The notes under the pieces are model-generated. The model saw nothing but the letters and a program-made list of their open reading frames with translations, was not told the DNA's origin and ran no database searches. A stretch of DNA of 64,000 nt from Dictyobacter vulcani (lineage in GTDB: Bacteria > Chloroflexota > Ktedonobacteria > Ktedonobacterales > Ktedonobacteraceae): the NCBI RefSeq assembly GCF_008974265.1, contig NZ_BKZW01000002.1:1054001-1118000 (forward strand), written 5' to 3'. The translations under genes were made by a program, and so were the position numbers. Below, piece after piece: positions 1 through 8,232 of this stretch. Numbering within the stretch: position 1 is the stretch's first letter; every line of letters starts with the position of its first letter.

Positions 1-21
1 CTCACACGATTGAACGGCATG
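1..21 (+). repeat. Dispersed 21-bp repeat, copy 1 (window edge)
   Basis: These 21 bases recur without mismatch at 44829-44849, and a looser copy lies at 55019. All three begin CTCACAC and contain GAAC then CATG. This copy sits at the very first base of the window, so its upstream part cannot be seen. No function is known to me. Confidence 0.6.
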
Positions 22-79
22 CCTTAAAAGGCCAATTCAACCTGAAATTTCTCATTTGCGGCGGAGGTTTTGCGGATTA

Positions 80-2347
80 ATGCATCCTATTTTTACATCT
101 TCTAAAAGTTTTCTCAAACATATTTATACAAATCTTTCCCTGGATCGACCAACCTTCATCAATGGCGTGCGCATAACAGCTATTACGCTCATTCCTGTTC
201 TGCTGGGCATGGTGTTTCATGCCTATAACCTGGGGGTGATGTGTTTCCTGGGTGGTCTTTATGTCGTTCTGGCCGATGTCGGGGGAACCTATCGTTCACG
301 TGCCTTTGCGATGGGCTCGGCCACGTTAGGTGTGGCCCTGGCAGCATTTGTCGCGACCCTGGCAGGTGGGACAATCTGGCTAGCGGTTCCATTGATGTTT
401 CTGGTGGCCTTCTGCATGAGTATGCTAGGCGTCTTTGGCAATACCGGTTCCAAAGTTGGCTTTGTCGTGATCGGTATTCTTATCCTTATCCTGGGACAAC
501 CCGGCGATTTTATACAGGCGGTCGAACGTTTTTTTGCCCTTCTCACTGGTGGTCTGTGGGCAATGTTGTTAACACTTTATCTCTGGCCGCTTCAGCCACT
601 GCAACCAGTGCGTGAGGTGCTGGCAGATTATTATCGAGCCTTGAGCACTTTTCTGGTGCGATCTACGGGTCGACCAGATGCAGATACTCTGGAGCATGGT
701 GCTGGTATGACTCATTGGAATCAGGCCGTCAAGCAGGAGCGCGCACGCGTCCTGGCAGTACATGACCAGGCCCATGCCAGTATGGTCTCCTATCGTTCCG
801 CACGCCAGGGATCAACTCCAATTGGACAGCGCTTCCTGTTATTAACCCTGACCGCTGACCGCCTGTTTGATGCCTCGATTGCTCTGGCTGAAGGTATTGA
901 AATAGCATATACTCAGACGCAGGTAACGCATATTCAAGTGTTGCTTAATGAGTGTGTCCAACATGTTTCTGAGGTGCTCGCTTCGCTAGCCTCTACCATC
1001 CAGTCTGGTAACGACCTGGAGCCAGCGTTTTTTCAGCAGGAATTAGCTAATCTGGAAGAGCGTGAGGCTGCGTTGCGTGAGACGCTACCGCGCCTGATCG
1101 ATGATTATAAGACGCTGGTCAGTGTGCGGAATGTAACGCGTTTGTTGCGTACGATGATTGAAGAAGTACGCATCGCTGGTGGGCACTTGCAGGAATCCAA
1201 TGCGAACACGCCTGGCATGCCCGTTGAAGCACGCCAGCACTATAGGCCCGGAGCATGGCTTAAAGGTATCCAGGCCTATATTTCAAGCCACTGGAGCATC
1301 CTAAAGGACAACCTGACTACCCGCTCCCTTGTCTACCGCCATTCTTTCCGCCTGGCCGTATCAGCGCCCTGGCCGTCACGATCTATATGTCCGCTGGCAT
1401 CCGCTATGGATACTGGATCCCGCTGACCATTCTTTTTATTTCTGAAGCCAGACTTTGGCGGCCTGCGTAAACGAGCCAACCAGCGTGTCTTTGGTACGGT
1501 GATGGGGGCGTGTTAGGAATAGTGATTGCGGGTGTGGTTCATAAACGAATTTGCCTTGCTATTCTTGCTGGTCTTTATTGCTTTTATGCTTCTCTCTCCT
1601 GAATGGTGATTACGGTTTCTTTGTGGCATTCTTAACCCTGTTTGTGGTCTTGCTGTTTGATGTGCCTCTGCCTGGTAACTGGCTGGTGGCCTGGATCAGG
1701 ATCTTCAATACAGTATTGGTGTGGCGTCATCTCGGTGGGCTGCTGGATACCTGATCTTTCCGCAATGGGAACGTGAGCGCTTGCCGGTGCAGTTGGCTAA
1801 AACTATTGCCGCTAACCGTCAGTACTTTCAGCGTGTGCTGTCGGCTTATCTGGGTGAGCCCGGTGATATGAAAGATTGCCGAGGCCAGTCGAAGGCCCAT
1901 TTAGAGAATGCGAATGCGGGCGGTTGCTTTTCAGCGCAATGCTGGCTGAACCAAAGAAAAAACAGGGTGACGTTGAACGTTTTATGCACTGGTAACTTAT
2001 AACCAACACTTAGCGATCGGATTACCACCCTGGCGACCTACCTGCGCTCCCTTAGTGGCAAGCATCGCCTGCCCGGCCTGGATAGTTTTACCGAGCAGAC
2101 CGATGTCGCTTTACGCACCATCGAGGACGCGGTTCTCTCGGGAACCCACTTGAGTCAGATAGATGGTCTGGATGAAAGTTTGAAGGTCGTGCAGAGTTCC
2201 TTGCAGACCCTGATTAACTTGCGCATGAGTGAACTAGCGGCCCAGCAGATCGATACACCAAACCGCGAAGCCATTCGTGATTTTGTGCTGGTTGGTTCCC
2301 AACTCGATCGGCTCGCACACGACATCTCTGGCATGTCTCGCGTGTAG
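80..2347 (+). pseudogene. FUSC-family inner-membrane transporter, multiply frameshifted
   Basis: The first 430 or so codons read cleanly: a block of hydrophobic helices in the first 170 residues, then a long soluble helical region. This is the layout of FUSC (fusaric acid resistance / YccS-like) proteins, which are proposed aromatic-acid or toxic-metabolite exporters. Near 1367 the frame shifts. The second membrane block continues in other frames: GYWIPLTILFI, then LKPDFGGLRKRANQRVFGT, the family's second-domain motif. Further shifts fall near 1440, 1503 and 1540-1620 and around 1720-2000, and a last open piece ends at 2347. Restored length would be about 750 residues, normal for the two-domain family. 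I place the start at ATG 80, which has GGAGG at 64-68; a TTG at 56 is possible. Either a decayed gene or a gene hit by sequence errors. Confidence 0.75.
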
Positions 2348-2352
2348 GTTTG

Positions 2353-2401
2353 GTGGCTCGCCCCATGATTGCGTGGAGTGAGACAATCGTGGGCGAGCCA
2401 C
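2353..2401. terminator. Stem-loop between convergent genes
   Basis: Arms GTGGCTCGCCC and GGGCGAGCCAC enclose a loop of about 25 bases, followed at 2411 by GGTTTTTT. It lies between the plus-strand FUSC remnant and a minus-strand gene, so it can serve as a shared terminator. Confidence 0.5.
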
Positions 2402-2416
2402 GAATCTACAGGTTTT

Positions 2417-3135
2417 TTAATGCCAGATGGTTGGTAGCAGTTCCTTGAGGATGAGGGCATTTTCTACATCAGCGGTTAGCTCCTCAAACCAGGCCCGTTC
2501 TGTCTGCGTTTTTGGCTGTGATTCTGGTATACGTCTCGCCAATTTCGAACGTGTCAATGTCGTCCCAGTCCAGGTTCTCTTCTTTATCCGAGTTAGCCAG
2601 TACATGGCTGACACCATCCTGATGGACAACCAGATCACCAAACTCAAGCTCTTCGCCAAGCCGATAAAGTTCCAGCATGCCGGGACGGCGATAGTCAGTA
2701 TAGGTTCGCTCGATGGCATCGCATAGCTCTGCGCGCTGCTGTACTTTTGGTTCCAGGAGCAGTACGACATCTTTATCGGTGATAAAGGTCAGATTATCAT
2801 GCCGTACATGGTGAGGATGTTTGGGATCCAGCGTGCCGCGTAGCAGGCTAGAGATATCATCCAGCGCAATGCGTGGCTCTGCTGACGACCTTGTAGAAAG
2901 ACAAAGCCATCCTCAAAAATATGGACCTGCTCACGATGGCGATAGTTATACTCCGTAGATTGCGCCACCCCTGTAAAAAGCAGCCAAACAATACAAGCAC
3001 ATCTACGACAGCAATGCCACCAATTGAGCGTAACGTGGGGGGATCCGCGAGCGTTGTGCTGAGGGCAATCTTACGAATTGCATCCACCAGAAAGAAGAGA
3101 CCGATCGCGCTGACCAAAAAACCAGACAATGGCAT
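2417..3135 (-). pseudogene. Membrane-anchored PH-like protein (DUF6585-like), frameshifted
   Basis: The N-terminal 90 codons from 3135 give two hydrophobic stretches, then the frame changes. Read across frames, the rest contains HIFEDGFVFLQG, then WDDISSLLRGTLDP, FITDKDVVLLLEP, and later NLDWDDIDTFEIG. The repeated W-DDI motif in short beta-rich segments resembles PH-like membrane proteins annotated as DUF6585; that family name is from memory and uncertain. One shift is clear near 2860, where one G is missing from the coding strand between the W and D codons. Another lies near 2930-3000. The final codons end IWH at 2417. Function unknown. Confidence 0.5.
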
Positions 3136-3357
3136 TAATCAATAGCCTTCATCCATTACTGGTGGATTGCGTATTACGATGACTGTAATTTACCTAATTT
3201 CAATCTATTCGCCAGATCCCGTATTTCGGCATCATAAGGCGAAGATGACTGGCTACCAATATCCTGAGTATCTTGCTGAAACTTCACGTTACCTCTGGCC
3301 TCCGTTTGTATGCTTTGCCATATTATAGCATTATACAGATTGCTTTGAGCTACCCAT

Positions 3358-3402
3358 AAAGTAGACAGCATGCAAGCCTTGAACCTGCATGCTGTCTACT
3401 TT
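3358..3402. terminator. Perfect 17-bp stem-loop, probable terminator
   Basis: The arms AAAGTAGACAGCATGCA and TGCATGCTGTCTACTTT are perfectly complementary around an 11-base loop. It lies just beyond the 3' end of the minus-strand esterase gene and would end its transcript. Confidence 0.6.
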
Positions 3403-3444
3403 CTTAGCTGAGATCACATGTTCTGAGTGTAATTAGTGGAAAGC

Positions 3445-4691
3445 TTATTTACCCATAAGGGCTAGCAAGCCGTCTGCCAATGTGCCACGATGAGAGACGT
3501 AATGATGATAGCCATTGAATTCGGCATAATGCACCTCATTGCCTTTGAGGGTCAGTACATCGCGAAAATGGCGGTTGCAGCCAACCATATAGATCCAGCC
3601 CATGTCTTCCTTCAGACCAACCTCCAGGTAGAAACGTAGGAGTAAAGGCGGACTGGCGATAAACTGTTGGATCAGCCATTCTTGTTGGATATCCTCCTCC
3701 GGCTCCTTGTCCCACCAGAATGATCCAGATTGTGAAAGGACGTTGCCAAAGACATGCGAGGCGCGTAAGCCTGCAAAAGCCGCTGCCAGTCCACCAAAAC
3801 TGCATCCACCAACGATGGTGTGTGCAGGATCACTGGTGACATTGTAGTGCTCATGCAGCCATGGCATAAGCTCCTGAGTGAGAAAATCCACAAAAGGTTG
3901 ATGGCAGGTCAACTCACGGTTACGGGCCTCCTGATCTGGACTATCAATCAGCACAGTAACCAGAGGTGGAATTTTATCTTCACAGCGCAGATTATCCAGA
4001 ATAGTTGGAGTCGGAATGAGATCAAGGTAGGCCCAGCCATCGAACAAAACCAGGAGGCGATAGGGTTCAGCACTCCTGGTGTAGTCAGCGGGTGTATAGA
4101 CCCAGACGCGACGTTCATTATCCAGGATCGTGCTCCTCAAAGCGATGACACACAAGTTGGCCCTTTGGACTATCCGCATGTGGTACGATCGAGGGCTGTG
4201 CCGGAGCATGTGGGAGTTCAAAAATGGAGAACACCACCTCCTGCGAGTCAGGGATCTCCTCATCCTTATGCCCAACAAACGGGTTTTAGATTGAGTGGAT
4301 CCGGGATGAAGCGTGTGCCAAAGCCATCAGTTGTATTGGAGCCGTCCAGAGGATCATTTACTGAGTAGGTGTAGACACCACGCAAATCCATTTGGACCCG
4401 GTAGGTTCTATACCAGAGATCAGTCTCTAACAGACGCAGCATCTGATTATGCTCAGGACGATCCATACCGGCCGGACCACCCCAGATCACGACATTTTTT
4501 GTCTCCATCTGATTACGCCAGAGAAATGTCAATAATGCATGGGTGCTACTGCCTTCAATCGCTTCGATCAAAGGTGAGCCGTGTTCTGTAACCTCTTGCC
4601 AGAACGTCTCCAGCGCGGTGGTATCCCCGATTTTCAGTGAAGTATATAAAGAGGCAATGCGTGGACTTTCAATTGTTTGTGCGGCTAGCAT
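3445..4691 (-). pseudogene. Enterochelin-esterase-like hydrolase, two frameshifts
   Basis: The first 135 codons from ATG 4691 match the N-terminal beta-sandwich domain of Fes/IroD-type esterases (WRNQ, then LWYRTYRV and DPLN). A second frame then supplies FVGHKDEEIPDSQEVV and about 45 more residues. A third frame supplies the catalytic domain: ERRVWVYTPADY, the nucleophile motif GGCSFGG and a late histidine in GYHHYVSHRG. Two changes near 4280 (C run) and 4140 (T run on the coding strand), each fitting one extra base, restore a protein of about 415 residues, the normal family length. Family members hydrolyse ferric-siderophore esters or act as general esterases. No siderophore genes are nearby, so the substrate is unknown. 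Confidence 0.7.
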
Positions 4692-5218
4692 GCCAAAAAA
4701 CCTTTCTTAGAAGAGCAGGCAAAAGCTGTTCCTCTCAACTGCAATCAAAGTTGTGTTATAAATGCTGATTGGGAAGCGACATGCCGGTAACATGAACTGA
4801 AAAAGTATCTGTGCCGCATTGCTATGATGGGAAACAACTTTCAAGCAGGAGGTTGCACAAACGAGGAAAATTGGAGCCTGGAAAGTACCAACCTGAATTG
4901 AGAAGCTGCTAACACCTTGCCATTGTTGTGTCGGGTATACGAATATACCTGTTGCTCTACGGCAACAGTATTACTCTTCACTCACTTTTACTGGCATGGG
5001 TTAGCGCTGATCAGGCATATGTCTCTCCTCATCGAAAAATTCTTATTGATCGTTGTAGTATACCCGGGATCGAAGCGGAAATCAAGCCTGTCTATTGGCG
5101 GCAGGGCTGCTTGCTCGTACGCCAACAGATTGCAGCGACCAGCGCTGCCGGTACGACGAGTTGCTTGGTCGGACGCCCACAGGTTGCAGCGGCGAGCGCT
5201 GCCGCTACGACATATGAT
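4692..5218. other. Intergenic stretch without a recognisable gene
   Basis: About 530 bases between the esterase start and the permease terminator. Short open frames occur but none has a convincing ribosome binding site or protein family. The only structure seen is the duplicated segment at 5119-5211. Confidence 0.5.
5119..5211. repeat. Two imperfect 39-bp direct repeats (period 54)
   Basis: Segments 5119-5157 and 5173-5211 differ at 5 of 39 positions. Both contain AGCGCTGCCG followed by TACGAC. The core CAGCGCTGCCGGTACG recurs at about 27857, again between genes, which suggests a dispersed intergenic repeat family. Confidence 0.55.
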
Positions 5219-5251
5219 GAAGGGGCAGGAAAGTGTTTTCCTACCCCTTTG
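5219..5251 (-). terminator. Rho-independent terminator of the NCS2 permease gene
   Basis: Arms AAGGGGCAGGAAA and TTTCCTACCCCTT pair with one mismatch around a short loop, 22 bases beyond the permease stop codon. Confidence 0.65.
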
Positions 5252-5272
5252 TTGGTTTGTGTTGGGTTGGAG

Positions 5273-6571
5273 CTAGTGCTGGAAGAATGCTAGCTGGATC
5301 AGGAAGAGTAGGCCGAAGATGTAGATCAGGGGATGCACTTCACGCCATTTGCCGCGAACTACTTTCAGCAGAGGATAGAAAATGAAGCCCAGGGCCAGGC
5401 CGGTGGCGATACTTGAGGTTAAGGGCATTGCTAAGATGACCAGGAATGCCGGGAAGGCCTCATCATTATCCCAGATGATATGACGGACATTGCTGATCAT
5501 CAACGAGCCGACAATAATCAGGGCTGGACCTGTAATGGCCTCGACTCCTGAGATGGCGCTGATGATCGGTGTGAAGAAGGCGGCGATGGCGAAAAGGATC
5601 GCGACTACCAGGGCCGTGAGACCGGTGCGACCGCCAGCCGAAATACCAGCGGCTGATTCCAGGTATGCCGAGGTTGGGCTGGTGCCAAAGATTGAGCCGA
5701 TCAAGGTTGCGGCTGAGTCCGCGAATAGTGCACGCTCAGCGCGTGGCAGTTTCTCACCTTCCATCAATCCAGCCTGTTTGCCCAGACCCAGGATGGTGCC
5801 TGTGGTGTCGAACAATGTCACCAGCAAGAATGAAAAAACTGCACCATATAAGCCATAGTGGATGATGTCGCTAACCGCTGTAATTGGATTGTAGGCGACC
5901 AGTCCGGCTGGAAGGTTCGGCAGGGAGACGATGCCTTTGGTGAAATGGATCTGACCGGTGAAATAGGCGATGATACCGGTGACCAGCATGCCGATGAAGA
6001 GTGCGCCTCGTATATTCAGGACCATAAAGATCAAGGTTACGACCAGGCCGATGATGGCCAGAATCACTGGAAGAGTATGCAGGTCACCCAGGGTTACAAT
6101 GGTGCTGGGATCAGCCTTGACCAGTCCTGTTAAGCGCAGGCCGATAAAGGCGATGAACAGTCCGATACCCGCGCCGATTGCATGCTTCAAGTTATCGGGG
6201 ATAATCTCAATCAGTTTTGAGCGCAGGGGAGTGAGGGATAAGATAACAAACAGAATGGCTGAGATAAAGACGGCTGAGAAGGCGACATGGTAGTCCATGC
6301 CTTTGTGCGTCAGGGCCAGCGAGTATGTGAAATATGCATTTAAGCCCATGCCTGGTGCGATTGCGATTGGGTAGTTGGCAAAGAATGCCATCAGCAAGGT
6401 ACCGGCCAGGGTCGCAATGATTGTTGCGGTAAATGCCTGTTCAAATGGAACACCACCCTGCGAAAGAACCAATGGATTTACGACCATCACATAGGCCATC
6501 GTCAGGAAGGTTGTGACGCCTGCAATAATTTCTGTTCGGATTACAGGTTGAGTGCCTTTTACGTTGAACAT
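5273..6571 (-). CDS. NCS2 family purine permease (AzgA-like)
   Basis: A polytopic membrane protein of about 432 residues. It has the hallmarks of AzgA-type nucleobase:cation symporters for adenine, guanine and hypoxanthine: an opening TEIIAGVTTFLTMAYVMVVNP, PGMGLNAYF near residue 80, LFDTTGTILGLG in the middle, and SAATLIGSIFGTSPTSAYLES. The start is placed at ATG 6571, which has AAGGGA seven bases upstream; ATG 6589 in frame is an alternative. It probably imports purines for the catabolic enzymes at 30-40 kb, but it is 25 kb away and not co-transcribed with them. A long hairpin lies about 220 bases upstream of the start. The exact substrate cannot be read from sequence. Confidence 0.9.
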   Translation of the reverse strand: MFNVKGTQPVIRTEIIAGVTTFLTMAYVMVVNPLVLSQGGVPFEQAFTATIIATLAGTLLMAFFANYPIAIAPGMGLNAYFTYSLALTHKGMDYHVAFSAVFISAILFVILSLTPLRSKLIEIIPDNLKHAIGAGIGLFIAFIGLRLTGLVKADPSTIVTLGDLHTLPVILAIIGLVVTLIFMVLNIRGALFIGMLVTGIIAYFTGQIHFTKGIVSLPNLPAGLVAYNPITAVSDIIHYGLYGAVFSFLLVTLFDTTGTILGLGKQAGLMEGEKLPRAERALFADSAATLIGSIFGTSPTSAYLESAAGISAGGRTGLTALVVAILFAIAAFFTPIISAISGVEAITGPALIIVGSLMISNVRHIIWDNDEAFPAFLVILAMPLTSSIATGLALGFIFYPLLKVVRGKWREVHPLIYIFGLLFLIQLAFFQH

Positions 6572-6791
6572 GTAGATTCCCTTGTGCATGAGTAAGTTGG
6601 CGCTATAGCGTTGTACAGAACCGTGCGTTATTCTGCGCCGGAGACTGGTGATGCAGGGTTAGCCGTCTTTGCCGCCACATAACTTCATCTTCAGCCATTG
6701 AAGAGGTGAATATTATTGCTGTCTCGAACGAAGGAACGATAATTGGTTGCTTTGAAAAATGGTACTAGAGATCATCTCTCGGTCTACGCTG

Positions 6792-6848
6792 CGAACATGC
6801 TCATTGCTGGACTATTCTTTAGTAATAGACCCAGCAAGCGGATGTTCG
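6792..6848 (-). promoter_or_regulatory. Long imperfect stem-loop upstream of the permease gene
   Basis: Arms CGAACAT/ATGTTCG, TTGCTGG/CCAGCAA and CTATT/AATAG stack into one extended hairpin of 57 bases with small internal loops. It would be in a long 5' leader of the permease if transcription starts above it. It does not match the purine riboswitch consensus as I know it. The remaining non-coding DNA from 6572 to 7140 shows nothing else I can name. Confidence 0.35.
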
Positions 6849-7143
6849 GCAGATGCGTGTGACAAGCAGGAGGTGCTCTAGAAAAAACTTTTGTGAGGAA
6901 TGAGGATGTGTCAATTCCACCGAGTATTTTTTCATTTGTAACGCTAAAGCCTGACTGGTTCATAAATGATAGGACGATAAAGATATCAAATCACCACAGT
7001 ATGGTATCTTGAATTTGACCTATCTGTCAAGAATAGAGTTGTTTTATATTCTATAAATTTACAGTAATAGTGTTTTGGTGTGTTGTAGATCTCGTTAAAA
7101 TGCTGCCGCCTGCGGCGGCAGGGAGGGGAGAGAGGGAGAACCG

Positions 7144-7509
7144 GGGCGCAGCCCCGGACCCCAGGTTAAGGGCCGCGGCCCTTAACAATCCCGCTAGTGT
7201 GGTGTAAGATGAGGCGATCGAGGCGCAGCCCCGGACCCCAGGTTGAGGGCTGCGGCCCTTAACAATCCCGCTAGTGTGTGGTGTAAGATGAGGCGATCGG
7301 GGCGCAGGCCCGGATCCCAGGTTGAGGGCTGCGGCCCTTAACAATCCCGCTAGTGTGGTGTAAGATGAGGCGATCGAGGCGCAGCCCCGGACCCAGGTTG
7401 AGGGCTGCGGCCCTTAACAATCCCGCTAGTGTGTGGTGTAAGATGAGGCGATCGGGGCGCAGGTCCGGATCCCAGGTTGAGGGCTGCGGCCCTTAACAAT
7501 CCCGCTGGT
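7144..7509. repeat. Tandem array of five palindrome-rich 77-79 bp units
   Basis: Units begin near 7144, 7221, 7300, 7377 and 7455. Each holds a GGCGCAG-CCGGA stretch, the palindrome-like GGGCTGCGGCCCTTAA, the string CAATCCCGCTAGTGT and GTAAGATGAGGCGATCG. Units 2 and 4 share one set of variants and units 3 and 5 another, so the array was probably extended by duplicating a pair of units (about 156 bp). A GC-rich hairpin (GCCGCCTGCGGCGGC) precedes it at about 7103. It is non-coding: short open frames through it are repetitive artefacts. It lies in the region upstream of the C39 exporter operon. Confidence 0.85.
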
Positions 7510-7647
7510 GTTCCAGACCATGGTTGACTATAGTCTGGATTCTTTTATTTGAATATTTTGCATGTTTTTTATGCATAGAATGATGTAGGATAGTATTGAG
7601 GTTGTGATTTTTGTGAGCGTTGTCTGGGGGGTGGTTGGTTAAATATT

Positions 7648-8232
7648 ATGGTGCGAGAAAAAAGACGTCCGTTGTTCCGCGAGCATGCTTTACAACAGTA
7701 TATGCAGAGGCGCGAAAATGATATTCTGCCGCAGTTTGTTTCTCCACCGGTTTTTCTGTTTGCCTGGTTGTTATTTGCTTTGGTGATTGGGAGTGGGGTG
7801 GTGGCCTGGTTGGAACGGGTGCCGATATATGTGGATGGTCCAGGTGTGGTGGTGGCAAATGAATATAGTATTCGTGTCAGTCAGAGTACAGTGAATGCGC
7901 TGGTATTTGTTCCGGTGCGATCAAGTGATGCGGTACGCGTTGGTGTGTATTCTCTGATACGCTTTGGCTCGTCGGGCCCGTATTTCAGGAGCACGATTAT
8001 TCGTTTAGAGCCGATGGTGCTGAGTCCCAGGGCGATTCAACTGCGGTATGGGCTGGCTTGTAGCGCGGGTCAGGAGATCCATGAGCCTTCGGTGGCTGTG
8101 CATATGCAGGTACCCCTGCCAGCTGGCGCGCATATCTACGATGGTATGCCGTTACAGGCACGCATTCGCATTGGTAGCCAGCGGGTGCTGGGATTGATAC
8201 CTGTTTTGTCTGGCTGGATTGGAGGCTCCTAG
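7648..8232 (+). CDS. Short HlyD-like membrane-fusion adaptor of the C39 exporter
   Basis: 194 residues: a basic cytoplasmic N-terminus, one membrane segment at about residues 33-55, then an extracytoplasmic beta-rich domain (VYVDGPGVVVANE-like start, ending LPAGAHIYDGMPLQARIRIG). The membrane anchor and barrel resemble HlyD/bacteriocin-export accessory proteins. There is no room for the usual long coiled-coil hairpin and lipoyl domain, so it is about half the usual length. The stop codon abuts the ATG of the ABC exporter, which implies one transcript and one complex. In a single-membrane cell no outer-membrane channel would be needed, which could explain the short form (inference). Confidence 0.6.
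   Translation: MVREKRRPLFREHALQQYMQRRENDILPQFVSPPVFLFAWLLFALVIGSGVVAWLERVPIYVDGPGVVVANEYSIRVSQSTVNALVFVPVRSSDAVRVGVYSLIRFGSSGPYFRSTIIRLEPMVLSPRAIQLRYGLACSAGQEIHEPSVAVHMQVPLPAGAHIYDGMPLQARIRIGSQRVLGLIPVLSGWIGGS

Noticed and set aside
6572..7100. Purine riboswitch for the permease
   Set aside because: I could not find the conserved core expected of guanine/adenine aptamers; only an unexplained hairpin is present.
7051..7344. Minus-strand open frame through the tandem array
   Set aside because: Repetitive Pro/Gly/Ala-rich translation of structured repeats with no initiation signal.
7144..7509. CRISPR-like array
   Set aside because: Units are contiguous near-identical 77-79 bp blocks without unique spacers, and no cas gene is present.
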